A stretch of DNA of 35,525 bases, taken from JAAYYM01 sp964483395. GTDB taxonomy: Bacteria; Bacillota; Clostridia; Lachnospirales; Lachnospiraceae. This document shows, one piece after another, positions 15,540-23,765 of this stretch (positions are counted from its first letter, which is position 1; every line of letters starts with the position of its first letter). The position numbers and the translations under genes are program-made. The stretch is taken from contig CAZABT010000018.1 of NCBI GenBank assembly GCA_964483395.1, positions 1-35,525 of the forward strand, given 5' to 3'. The notes below the pieces were generated by a model, which saw only the letters and a list, made by a program, of their open reading frames with translations, was not told the origin of the DNA and searched no databases.

Positions 15540-16868
15540 ATGAAGAAAAAGTTACTTAGTTTACTGCTCAGCGCAGCAATGACAGCAACACTGCTTGCAG
15601 GCTGCGGCAGTAAGGCAGCAACAGAGACAGCAGCACCTGAGGCAGCAGCAGAAACGACAGAAGAAGCAGCACCCGCTGACGAGGCAGCTGCAGAGGAGGC
15701 ACCCGCAGCAGAAGCAGCAGTTCCGGCTGATTTTAAGGTCGGTGTTATTCTGGTAGGTGATGAGAATGAAGGCTATACATATGCTCACATTCAGGGCATT
15801 AAGGAAGCATGCAAGACTTTGGGCGTTGCAGACAATCAGGTGATTTGGAAATATACCATCGCTGAGGATGCAACCTGCTATGATGCAGCAATGGATTTGG
15901 TTGATGCCGGCTGCAGCGTTGTTTTCTCAAACAGCTACGGACATCAGACTTATATGCAGCAGGCAGCATCAGAGGTACCGGATGTAACATTCGTATCTAT
16001 GACAGGCGATACAGCTGCAATCAGTGGTCTTGACAATTTCTGCAATGCATTTACAAACGTATATGAATCACGTTATGTATCAGGTGTGGTTGCAGGTATG
16101 AAGATTGCAGAATTAGATGCTGCAGGTAAGATTCCGGCAACAGGCTATGATAAAGACGGCAATGTAAAGGTAGGCTACGTAGGTGCTTATCCTTATGCAG
16201 AGGTTGTATCAGGTTATACGGCTTTCTTCCTGGGTATCCGTAGTGTATTTGAAAAGGCTGCAATGGAAGTTACTTATACAAACTCATGGTTCGATATTAC
16301 GGCAGAGGGCGAAGCAGCAAAGGCTCTGATGTCTGACGGTTGTGTTATTATCGGTCAGCATGCAGATTCAACAGGCGCACCGGCAGCAGTACAGGCAGCG
16401 CTTGATGGCGGAGCAGTTGCATACAGCGTAGGCTATAATGTAGATATGCTTTCCGTAGCACCCGATGCAGCACTGACCAGTGCAACCAATAACTGGTCTG
16501 TATATTATACTTATGCAATCGGTACAGCAATGAAGGGCGAGAAGATTGATCAGAACTGGGCAAAGGGTTATGCTGAGGATGCAGTGGCAATCACTGAGCT
16601 CGGCGCTTCCTGTGCAGAAGGAACAGCAGATGCAGTTGCAAAGGCTGAGGCTTCTATCAAAGACGGCTCCTTACATGTATTCGATACATCAAAGTTCACT
16701 GTAGACGGAAAGAATCTTGAGGAATATGTTGTTGACCTGACAGGCAACTTTGACACATCAGATGCTGAAGATAAGAATGCAATCTGGGATGGCTATTTCC
16801 ATGAGTCAGAATTCAGATCAGCTCCTTCCTTCGACATTCGTATTGATGGAATCAAAGAATTGAATTAG
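15540..16868 (+). CDS. BMP/PnrA-family substrate-binding lipoprotein
   Basis: A 442-residue lipoprotein with a signal peptide ending in lipobox LLAGC (Cys22), so it is exported and anchored to the outer face of the membrane. Residues about 24-64 are an Ala/Glu-rich linker. The rest matches the basic membrane protein family (VGVILVGDENEGYTYAH, VVFSNSYGHQTYM), whose studied members such as PnrA bind purine nucleosides. It is the binding protein for the ABC parts encoded at 17040-20689, and adenine deaminase further down supports a purine substrate. The ATG is preceded by AGGAGGAG (15526-15533). A strong terminator follows, probably making this component more abundant than the ABC proteins. Confidence 0.9.
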   Translation: MKKKLLSLLLSAAMTATLLAGCGSKAATETAAPEAAAETTEEAAPADEAAAEEAPAAEAAVPADFKVGVILVGDENEGYTYAHIQGIKEACKTLGVADNQVIWKYTIAEDATCYDAAMDLVDAGCSVVFSNSYGHQTYMQQAASEVPDVTFVSMTGDTAAISGLDNFCNAFTNVYESRYVSGVVAGMKIAELDAAGKIPATGYDKDGNVKVGYVGAYPYAEVVSGYTAFFLGIRSVFEKAAMEVTYTNSWFDITAEGEAAKALMSDGCVIIGQHADSTGAPAAVQAALDGGAVAYSVGYNVDMLSVAPDAALTSATNNWSVYYTYAIGTAMKGEKIDQNWAKGYAEDAVAITELGASCAEGTADAVAKAEASIKDGSLHVFDTSKFTVDGKNLEEYVVDLTGNFDTSDAEDKNAIWDGYFHESEFRSAPSFDIRIDGIKELN

Positions 16869-16892
16869 TTGACAGAGTGATAGAATTGCTTC

Positions 16893-16937
16893 AAAAGGGA
16901 AGTCTTAACGGACTTCCCTTTTGTATTCTTTTTTTGA
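16893..16937 (+). terminator. Intrinsic terminator between lipoprotein and ABC ATPase genes
   Basis: Two 12-nt arms (16893-16904 and 16911-16922) pair perfectly around a 6-nt loop, and a T-rich stretch follows (TTTTTTT near 16929-16935). Since the genes on both sides form one transporter, partial read-through is expected, giving a high binding-protein to ABC ratio. No convincing new promoter was found between here and 17040. Confidence 0.85.
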
Positions 16938-17039
16938 TGATTATTCCTGTTTTTCTGACAGAAAATCTTTCTTTTGCAGGTCGGTTATGATAGGATAAGA
17001 AGAAGAAATAAATTTATGGGTTGTGAAAGGAGAACTTCA

Positions 17040-18581
17040 ATGGAGTCTGGAATTGCCGTTCAAATGAAAAATATAACCAAGACCTTTGGAGAAGTGGTAG
17101 CAAATCACAATGTAAGCATGGATATCCGAAAGGGTGAAATATTATCTTTGCTGGGTGAGAACGGGAGCGGTAAGACAACGCTTATGAATATGCTTTCCGG
17201 CATTTATTATCCGGACAGCGGAACCATTTGTGTGGACGGGGTTCCAGTGTCGATTCAGTCACCGAAGAAGGCATATGATTATGGAATCGGAATGATACAC
17301 CAGCATTTTAAGCTGGTTGATATTTTTACGGCAGCAGAGAATATAGTGCTGGGACTGAAAGAAAAGGAAAAACTGAATCATAAAGCCATTGTAGATAAAA
17401 TTATGGAAATCTGCAACAGGTATGGCTTTGAACTGGATCCGGAACAAAAGGTCTATAATATGACTGTTTCGCAAAAACAGACGTTGGAGATCATCAAGGT
17501 GCTGTATCGCGGCGCGGATATACTGATTTTGGATGAGCCGACTGCAGTTCTGACACCGCAGGAAACGGATAAGCTGTTTGCAGTGATTCAGAATATGCGT
17601 AAGAACGGTAAAGCAATCGTCATTATCACACATAAGCTGCATGAAGTGCTTGCAGTATCGGATCGTGTTACGGTACTCAGAAAGGGAGAGTATGTGGGGA
17701 CAGTCAATACATCCGAAGCCACAGAGAACTCTTTGACAGAGATGATGGTCGGCAAAAAGGTTGAGCTGAACATCAGCAGGGCAGAGCCCGTGAATCCGGA
17801 GAAGCGTTTGGAGGTCAGAAATATCAGCTGCTATAATAAAGATGGTATGCTGGCACTTGACCATGTCAATTTTGATGTATATAGTGGTGAAATTCTTGGT
17901 ATTGCAGGTATTTCCGGATGTGGGCAGAAGGAGCTGCTGGAGGCAATCGCCGGTCTGCAGCATGTAGAAGAGGGCGGAAGCATTACATATTATGCACCCG
18001 GGGCAGAGGCTTCCTTTGAGATCATAGATGAGAATCCCAGAAAGATTAAGGAAAAGGGAATTATATTGTCCTTTGTACCTGAAGACCGACTGGGAATGGG
18101 ACTTGTGGGTTCTATGGGAATGACTGGGAATATGATGCTGAAGGATTATAACACCGGACATTCATTTTTTCTGAATTTTAGAGATCCAAAGCAGAAGGCT
18201 GAACAGGTGAAAGAGGAGCTGGAGGTTATTACTCCGGATCTGTCCACTCCGGTGAAGACACTTTCCGGAGGTAATGTACAGAAGGTTCTGGTCGGACGTG
18301 AAATCGGCTCCAATCCTTCCGTATTGATGACAGCTTATGCTGTCAGAGGGCTTGATATCAATACTTCCTATACAATATATCGTCTGCTGAATGAACAGAA
18401 GAAAAAGGGTGTTGCAGTCATTTATGTAGGAGAGGATCTGGATGTTTTGCTGGAACTGTCTGACCGTATCCTGGTGTTATGCGGCGGTAAGGTCAATGGA
18501 ATTTTGGATGGAAGGACGACTACAAAGGAAGAAGTCGGTCTCCGTATGACGCATATGAAGGAGGACGCAGGCAATGAGTAA
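17040..18581 (+). CDS. Nucleoside-type ABC transporter ATPase (two ABC domains)
   Basis: A 513-residue double ABC ATPase like NupO/YufO. The first domain has Walker A GENGSGKTT, a diverged signature MTVSQKQTLEI and Walker B ILILDEPTAVL. The second has a degenerate P-loop (GISGCGQKEL), a standard LSGGNVQK signature and an altered Walker B (VLMTAYAVRGLD), the usual asymmetry of this family, where only the first site is fully active. ATG 17040 is chosen because AAAGGAG (17026-17032) is 7 nt upstream and the ABC fold begins at once (GIAVQMKNITKTFGE); an earlier in-frame ATG at 16974 lacks this. It overlaps the first permease gene by 8 nt. Confidence 0.92.
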   Translation: MESGIAVQMKNITKTFGEVVANHNVSMDIRKGEILSLLGENGSGKTTLMNMLSGIYYPDSGTICVDGVPVSIQSPKKAYDYGIGMIHQHFKLVDIFTAAENIVLGLKEKEKLNHKAIVDKIMEICNRYGFELDPEQKVYNMTVSQKQTLEIIKVLYRGADILILDEPTAVLTPQETDKLFAVIQNMRKNGKAIVIITHKLHEVLAVSDRVTVLRKGEYVGTVNTSEATENSLTEMMVGKKVELNISRAEPVNPEKRLEVRNISCYNKDGMLALDHVNFDVYSGEILGIAGISGCGQKELLEAIAGLQHVEEGGSITYYAPGAEASFEIIDENPRKIKEKGIILSFVPEDRLGMGLVGSMGMTGNMMLKDYNTGHSFFLNFRDPKQKAEQVKEELEVITPDLSTPVKTLSGGNVQKVLVGREIGSNPSVLMTAYAVRGLDINTSYTIYRLLNEQKKKGVAVIYVGEDLDVLLELSDRILVLCGGKVNGILDGRTTTKEEVGLRMTHMKEDAGNE

Positions 18582-19704
18582 AGAGGATAATGTGGTACGT
18601 GAACCGCTGTTCAGAATCACAAAAAGAGGTTTCGTATCAATCAAAAGGGCCATTGGAGTCAGACTTGCCGGCATTCTGCTTGCTTTGGTGGTCAGTGCCT
18701 TATTTATTTATTTTGTAACCGGTTTAAATCCGATTGCTGTCTACAGTGCCATGTTTCAGGGGGCATTCGGTGGGGCGAGTGCTTCTGCCGCTGCCAGAAG
18801 AACGTGGATTACGGTCAGGGATACTATGTTTTTGCTGACAGTCGGTGTTGCGCTGGCTCCTGCATTCAAGATGCGTTTTTGGAATATTGGAGCAGAGGGA
18901 CAGGTATTGATGGGCGGCATTGCCACGGCAGGCTGTATGATTTACTTCGGGGATAAGCTGCCGACGCCGGTGCTTTTGCCCGTGATGTTGATTACCAGTT
19001 GTCTGTGCGGTGCAGTCTGGGGATTGATTCCTGCAGTTTTTAAAGCAAAATGGAACACCAATGAGACACTTTTTACCTTGATGATGAATTATGTGGCGAT
19101 GCAGTTGACTTCATATTGTGTTGCCCTGTGGGAGAATCCGTTTGGCTCCAACTCTGTGGGAATTATTAACCAGAGAACTATGGCAGGCTGGTTTCCGAGT
19201 ATTTTGGGAAAGAATTATATGCTCAATGTGATTCTGACTTTGCTGGTAACGGTAGGAATGTATTTTTACATGAAGAAAAGCAAACAGGGATATGAGATCA
19301 GCGTAGTCGGCGAATCTCAGGAAACCGCGAAGTATGCCGGTATCAGTACGCAGAGGGTGATTATTCGCACGATGCTGATCTCGGGTGCAATCTGCGGCCT
19401 GGCTGGCTTCATTGGCGTTGCAGGAATTGATCATACGATTTCCACAAATACGGTGGGCGGACGTGGCTTCACGGCAATCATAGTTGCATGGCTTGCAAAA
19501 TTTAATACCTTTACCATGATCTTGATATCGCTGCTGCTCGTATTTTTGGATCGTGGTGCGGCTGAAATTGCATCGCAGTTTTCCTTGAATGAATTTGCAT
19601 CGGATGTTATTTCCGGTATCATCCTGTTCTTTATTCTTGGAAGCGAATTCTTCTGCAATTATAAGGTGATCATGGGTCGCAAGGACAAGAAGGAGGGCAA
19701 ATAA
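18574..19704 (+). CDS. ABC transporter permease, nucleoside type (NupP/YufP-like)
   Basis: A 376-residue inner membrane permease of the BPD_transp_2 family. An N-terminal cytoplasmic stretch of about 25 residues leads into eight to ten hydrophobic helices. The family region FKMRFWNIGAEGQVLMGGIA is visible near residues 98-117, and SGAICGLAGFIGVAG follows later. It forms a heterodimer channel with the product of the gene at 19706, driven by the ATPase at 17040. The gene overlaps the ATPase gene by 8 nt and is followed by the second permease after one nucleotide, so expression is surely coupled. Confidence 0.9.
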   Translation: MSKEDNVVREPLFRITKRGFVSIKRAIGVRLAGILLALVVSALFIYFVTGLNPIAVYSAMFQGAFGGASASAAARRTWITVRDTMFLLTVGVALAPAFKMRFWNIGAEGQVLMGGIATAGCMIYFGDKLPTPVLLPVMLITSCLCGAVWGLIPAVFKAKWNTNETLFTLMMNYVAMQLTSYCVALWENPFGSNSVGIINQRTMAGWFPSILGKNYMLNVILTLLVTVGMYFYMKKSKQGYEISVVGESQETAKYAGISTQRVIIRTMLISGAICGLAGFIGVAGIDHTISTNTVGGRGFTAIIVAWLAKFNTFTMILISLLLVFLDRGAAEIASQFSLNEFASDVISGIILFFILGSEFFCNYKVIMGRKDKKEGK

Positions 19705-19705
19705 T

Positions 19706-20689
19706 ATGGATCAAATCGTATCACTGATTCAGGCGGCAATTGTATTTGGTACAGTGATTATGTTCGGATGTGTAGGCGAGATTCTGACGGAAAAGGCAGG
19801 CATCCTGAATCTTGGTGTACCGGGAATTATGTATATTGGTGGTATCAGTTCATTGGCGGGGGCATTTTTTTATGAAAATCATGCTGAAAATCCTAACCGA
19901 TTCATCTGTCTGCTCGTTTCCTTTGGATGTGCATTTTTAGCGGCGGCATTGGGAGGTTTGATCTTTGGCTTTCTGACCATTACGCTGCGGGCCAATCAGA
20001 ATGTAACAGGTTTGACGCTTACGATATTTGGTTCCGGCATCGGGAATTTCTTTGGAGGTTCTTTGAATAAGCTGGCAGGAGGTGTCGGCCAGATTTCCGT
20101 ACCGGTCACAAGTGCCATATACAGAAAGTCAATTCTGGGATTGTCCGGCTGGGGCTATATTGGAAAGATTTTTTTCTCTTATGGATTTATGGTATATATG
20201 ATCATTATTCTTGCGTTTGTTTTGCAGCACTTTTTGCTGAAGAGCAGAAAGGGCCTGAGCCTGCGTGCCCTTGGAGAGAGTCCGGCTACGGCAGATGCAG
20301 CGGGAATCAATGTTACGCTGTATAAGTATTTGGCTGTCTGCATCGGAGCTGGAATATCAGGACTTGGCGGGCTGTTTTATGTGATGGATTATACAAAGGG
20401 AACCTGGGCAAATGACGGCAGTATTGAAAAGCTGGGCTGGCTGGCGGTCGCACTTGTAATCTTTACGACATGGAAACCGAGAAAGGCAATCTGGGGTGCT
20501 TATCTGTTCGGTACGTTGTATTGGATGTATTTCTATGTATCTGGACTGACCAGAAGTTCACAGGAGTTATTTAAGATGCTTCCCTACATTGTCACTCTGA
20601 TTGTGCTGGTAATCACGAGTCTCAGAAAGAAGAGGGAACAGCAGCCGCCCATGTCCTTGGGCAATGCATATTTCAGAGAGGATCGTTAA
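19706..20689 (+). CDS. ABC transporter permease, nucleoside type (NupQ/YufQ-like)
   Basis: A 327-residue membrane permease, the shorter partner of the pair. Typical elements are FGCVGEILTEKAGILNLGVP near residues 20-40, the internal GLSLRALGESPATADAAGIN coupling region and GISGLGGLFYVMD. Together with the gene at 18574 it builds the membrane channel of a BMP-dependent nucleoside importer. It is followed after 19 nt by adenine deaminase, which links uptake to purine salvage. Confidence 0.9.
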   Translation: MDQIVSLIQAAIVFGTVIMFGCVGEILTEKAGILNLGVPGIMYIGGISSLAGAFFYENHAENPNRFICLLVSFGCAFLAAALGGLIFGFLTITLRANQNVTGLTLTIFGSGIGNFFGGSLNKLAGGVGQISVPVTSAIYRKSILGLSGWGYIGKIFFSYGFMVYMIIILAFVLQHFLLKSRKGLSLRALGESPATADAAGINVTLYKYLAVCIGAGISGLGGLFYVMDYTKGTWANDGSIEKLGWLAVALVIFTTWKPRKAIWGAYLFGTLYWMYFYVSGLTRSSQELFKMLPYIVTLIVLVITSLRKKREQQPPMSLGNAYFREDR

Positions 20690-20708
20690 TGGAAAGAGGT
20701 GTTCTGAT

Positions 20709-22406
20709 TTGGCAGGAAATAAAAAGCATGTAATAGCAGCGGCACTTGGCAAAGAGCCGGCGGATCTGGTACTGAAAAACGCATCCTATGTCAATGTGTT
20801 TACCAAGAAATTGATGACGGGAGACATTGCAGTAACAGATGGTATGATTGTCGGAATCTCGGAACAGTATCAGGGAAGAACGGAACTGGATATGACGGGG
20901 AAAATCGTTTGTCCGGGTCTGATTGACGGACATATTCATCTTGAGAGTGCCGCAGTTGCACCAGCAGAATTTGCAAAGGCGGTGCTTCCTCACGGCACGA
21001 CAACTGTGGTATGCGATCCGCATGAACTGGCAAATGTTATGGGCGTGGATGGTGTCAGATATATGCTGGAGGCAAGCGAAGGGCTTCCGCTGACAGTTTA
21101 CGTGATGCTGCCCTCCTGTGTACCGGCAACTCCTTTGGATGAGAGCGGTGCAGAGCTGACTGCACAGGATATAGAGCCGTTATATCGGGAAGAACGTGTA
21201 TTGGGACTGGCTGAGCTGATGAATTATGTCGGTTGTGTGCAGTGCGATGAGACTGTTTTGCAGAAAATGACGGATGCACAGAATTATGGCAGAGTGATTG
21301 ATGGTCATGCTCCATTTTTGTCAGGCTATGAACTGAATGCCTATGTTGCAGCAGGAGTAGGCTCTGATCATGAGTGCTCGACGCTTGAGGACGCTATGAA
21401 GAAGGCTGAACGAGGTCAGTATATCATGATGCGGGAGGGAACTGCCGCGCAGAATCTGGATGCATTGCTGCCACTGCTGCATTCCGGTGCTGCTGATCGC
21501 TGTATGTTTGCAACGGATGATAAGCATCCGAGTGACTTGTTGGAAAAGGGTCACATTGATTATATCGTGCGCAAGGCCATTGCGGGTGGAATTGATCCGA
21601 TTACTGCGGTCTGTGCTGCGAGCAAAAATGCCGCTGCTTATTTTGGCATGCGGGATCGAGGTGCTGTTGCACCCGGCTACCGGGCGGATCTGATTGCGGT
21701 AGATAGTCTGCAGGAGTTTGCTGTACAGATGGTCATTCATGGCGGAGAAATTGTATATGATGGTCATATATGTGATTTCAATGTGCCTGTTGTGGAGGAA
21801 GCATTGCAGCAGAAGGCATTGCATACTTTTCATGTGGATCATGTAACAGCCTCGGATTTTAACAAAGAAGGAGAGCTTCCGTTGATTGGTATGGTTCCCG
21901 GTCAGATTATCACAAAGAACTGTGGCAGGGCTGCCGGAATTGATACAGACAAAGATTTGTTGAAAATTGCCGTGCTGGAGAGACATCATCATACAGGGCA
22001 TATCGGAGTTGGATTGATTACCGGTTATGGACTGAAAAGAGGTGCTGTTGCAACCAGTATTGCACATGATTCCCATAATATCATTGTAATAGGTGTATCA
22101 GAGAAGGAGATGGCGGCTGCGGTCAATGCACTGATTGATTTAGGAGGCGGCATTGTGGTTGTGGAAAATGAAACAGCGACGGCGCTTCTGCCCCTTCCGA
22201 TTGCCGGAATCATAAGTGATGACAGCCTTGCAGAAACCAATCGGAAGCTGAATGCGGCCAAGGAAAGAGCCTATGAACAGGGGGCGGCTAAAGAGAATGA
22301 TCCGTTTATGACGCTCTCGTTTATGAGCCTTCCGGTCATTCCGTCACTGCGGGTTCTGACACAGGGTATATTTGACGTGGACGGCTGGGGCTATCTTGAT
22401 TCGTAA
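20709..22406 (+). CDS. ade: Adenine deaminase
   Basis: Converts adenine to hypoxanthine and ammonia in the cytoplasm, feeding purine salvage. The amidohydrolase has 565 residues. Metal ligands and active-site residues are visible: DGHIHLES (His75, His77), HGTTTVVCDPHE (95-106), GLAEL (Glu169), DGHAP (His200), GVGSDHECS (His221) and FATDDKHP (Asp270). The C-terminal domain includes the RHHHTGHIGVGLITGYGL segment. I place the start at TTG 20709, because AAAGAGGTG (20693-20701) is 7 nt upstream and a longer reading would run back into the permease gene. It ends the nucleoside transporter operon, followed by a strong terminator. Confidence 0.93.
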   Translation: MAGNKKHVIAAALGKEPADLVLKNASYVNVFTKKLMTGDIAVTDGMIVGISEQYQGRTELDMTGKIVCPGLIDGHIHLESAAVAPAEFAKAVLPHGTTTVVCDPHELANVMGVDGVRYMLEASEGLPLTVYVMLPSCVPATPLDESGAELTAQDIEPLYREERVLGLAELMNYVGCVQCDETVLQKMTDAQNYGRVIDGHAPFLSGYELNAYVAAGVGSDHECSTLEDAMKKAERGQYIMMREGTAAQNLDALLPLLHSGAADRCMFATDDKHPSDLLEKGHIDYIVRKAIAGGIDPITAVCAASKNAAAYFGMRDRGAVAPGYRADLIAVDSLQEFAVQMVIHGGEIVYDGHICDFNVPVVEEALQQKALHTFHVDHVTASDFNKEGELPLIGMVPGQIITKNCGRAAGIDTDKDLLKIAVLERHHHTGHIGVGLITGYGLKRGAVATSIAHDSHNIIVIGVSEKEMAAAVNALIDLGGGIVVVENETATALLPLPIAGIISDDSLAETNRKLNAAKERAYEQGAAKENDPFMTLSFMSLPVIPSLRVLTQGIFDVDGWGYLDS

Positions 22407-22422
22407 ATAGGAATCACAGAAC

Positions 22423-22464
22423 AATAACTGCTTGCATGTAAAAGTGCAATGCAGTTATTTTTTT
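22423..22464 (+). terminator. Intrinsic terminator after adenine deaminase
   Basis: AATAACTGC (22423-22431) pairs with GCAGTTATT (22451-22459), and inside it TTGCA (22432-22436) pairs with TGCAA (22445-22449), leaving one bulged T at 22450 and an 8-nt loop. A run of T follows. This closes the transporter-deaminase operon. Confidence 0.9.
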
Positions 22465-22485
22465 CTATTTTTTGTAGACTTAGGG

Positions 22486-22514
22486 TTGACATAATCAATA
22501 AACCAATGTACAAT
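22486..22514 (+). promoter_or_regulatory. Strong promoter of the TetR-type regulator unit
   Basis: TTGACA (22486-22491), a 17-bp spacer and TACAAT (22509-22514). The predicted start is near 22521, exactly where the clear 13-bp repeat array begins. A second possible -10, TATAAT at 22652-22657, lies closer to the gene but with a poor -35 (TTTTTA, 22629-22634). Confidence 0.8.
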
Positions 22515-22611
22515 AACAGTGTTACATAACCGAGTTGCGTAACTATGTTACACAACCACGTTACACAACCACGTTGCGTAACAAGGATATATAACTATGT
22601 TACATGTACAA
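22508..22611 (+). repeat. Array of 13-bp near-palindromic repeats at a promoter start site
   Basis: Units start at 22521, 22534, 22547, 22560, 22573, 22586 and 22599, an exact 13-bp period. Five are good copies of GTTRCRYAAC plus a 3-bp spacer (for example GTTACACAAC twice, GTTGCGTAAC twice); the last two are degenerate. A weaker eighth copy at 22508 (GTACAATAAC) overlaps the -10 box. The units approach the palindrome GTTACGTAAC. The array looks like stacked operator sites for the TetR-type protein encoded just downstream, though that binding is inferred. Confidence 0.85.
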
Positions 22612-22694
22612 GCTGTATCTGAGTCTGATTTTTAATAGACTTATCATTGTATATAATGGGTAACAGTGAAGTCACAGTGCGAAGGGATACGGGT

Positions 22695-23207
22695 ATGCCT
22701 CCTAAGGTCAGAGTTGGAAAGGATATGATACTGCATAAGGCATTTGCCATGACGAGGGAAAATGGCTTTGACAGTATAACTGCAAGAAGCTTGGCAGATG
22801 GGTTGAAATGTTCTACTCAGCCTATATTCCGTGTATACGAAAATATGGAAATGCTTCGACAGGATTTGTGCAGGGAAATACAGAGTTATTTTGTTACACA
22901 GGTGACGAAGACAGCGAAGACGGTTACAGAAATGGGAATGTCCTATGTTGAACTGGCTAAGCAGGAGGAGAACTTGTTTCAATTGCTGTGTACTACGGTT
23001 ATGGAAGAAGAAACCGGATACTGCATTTTTGATGGCCTGCCGGGAATGGACAATCTGCATGAAAAAGGAAAGGACGAGCTTTCTGCGATGATCTGGATCT
23101 TTACACATGGGATTGCGGCGAATGTGGCGAATCATCAAATAGAGCTGTCCGAGGAGGAAGTCAGGGAACTGTTAGTCAGAGCTTATAAAGCTTTTGGAAA
23201 TACATAA
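22695..23207 (+). CDS. TetR/AcrR family transcriptional regulator
   Basis: A 170-residue protein. The N-terminal HTH (about 8-55) follows the TetR pattern: KDMILHKAFAMTRENGFDS, ITARSLADGLKCSTQPIFR and VYENMEMLRQDL. The C-terminal helical part would bind an unknown ligand. ATG 22695 is chosen because GAAGGG (22681-22686) is 8 nt upstream and the typical MPPKVRV opening of this group begins there; in-frame TTG 22647 and ATG 22656 overlap a possible -10 sequence. The nearest downstream gene on the same strand encodes a small membrane protein and may be a target. Tandem near-palindromes upstream point to autoregulation. Confidence 0.85.
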   Translation: MPPKVRVGKDMILHKAFAMTRENGFDSITARSLADGLKCSTQPIFRVYENMEMLRQDLCREIQSYFVTQVTKTAKTVTEMGMSYVELAKQEENLFQLLCTTVMEEETGYCIFDGLPGMDNLHEKGKDELSAMIWIFTHGIAANVANHQIELSEEEVRELLVRAYKAFGNT

Positions 23208-23239
23208 GTGTCAGATTAATTATTTGGAGGGGACTACCT

Positions 23240-23587
23240 ATGATGAGCAGGAAGAAACGCAAGAGGATGTACAAAAAACTCAGGAGGAACATCATCAGGT
23301 CAGTGAAACACGGGTATTACAGGCTGTCACATATGAATATCAAGCTCAATATATCTGAGCCGGGAACTCGGGTGTGTGAGGCGAGCGGGATATTGTTAGT
23401 GGTGGCGTTGGTACTATATTTAATCAGTGCGAGTACGATATCATACGTACTGTGCTGGGTGGCTGCAGTTGTATTCGGAGTGCTGCTGGTATTGATTAAG
23501 CTGGAGCAGCATCAGGAAATGAATGATTATCGGGAATGGCAGAGAAAAAATATGGAAGCCTTTTCGAATCACGGTTTCAATTTGTAG
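23240..23587 (+). CDS. Small membrane protein, function unknown
   Basis: A 115-residue protein I do not recognise. Residues 1-25 are very basic (RKKRKRMYKKLRRNIIRS). Two close hydrophobic helices at about 50-63 and 68-86 (ILLVVALVLYLIS and YVLCWVAAVVFGVLLVLI) are followed by a polar, charged C-terminal tail. Both ends are predicted to be cytoplasmic. GGAGGGG lies directly upstream of tandem ATG codons. It follows the TetR gene by 32 nt with no terminator between, so the two are probably co-transcribed. Confidence 0.7.
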   Translation: MMSRKKRKRMYKKLRRNIIRSVKHGYYRLSHMNIKLNISEPGTRVCEASGILLVVALVLYLISASTISYVLCWVAAVVFGVLLVLIKLEQHQEMNDYREWQRKNMEAFSNHGFNL

Positions 23588-23664
23588 CACAATGTTTTAC
23601 AATGCCGCAGCAGCGGTTCATCTGGGGAGATGAAAATAGAAATTTTAATGAAACAAACAATGGG

Positions 23665-23719
23665 AAAATGAAAGAGCACTGTATGCGTAGGGGAAACGCA
23701 TATAGTGCTCTTTCATTTT
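23665..23719. terminator. 24-bp hairpin terminator between convergent genes
   Basis: Arms 23665-23688 and 23696-23719 pair over 24 bp with one G-T pair around a 7-nt loop. The stem starts with AAAA and ends with TTTT, so it can act in both directions. It lies between the plus-strand small membrane protein gene and the minus-strand ABC genes. A second perfect stem, GTGCGCCC (23726-23733) with GGGCGCAC (23738-23745), lies next to it on the minus-strand side, without a T tract. Confidence 0.8.
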
Positions 23720-23765
23720 GAAACCGTGCGCCCGGCGGGGCGCACATTCTAATCGGCATTTGCTT

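Noticed and set aside
16955..16991. Separate promoter for the ABC ATPase gene (CTGACA with TATGAT)
   Set aside because: The spacer is 25 bp, far from the usual 16 to 18, and no better pair was found. Read-through of the terminator at 16893-16937 is more likely.
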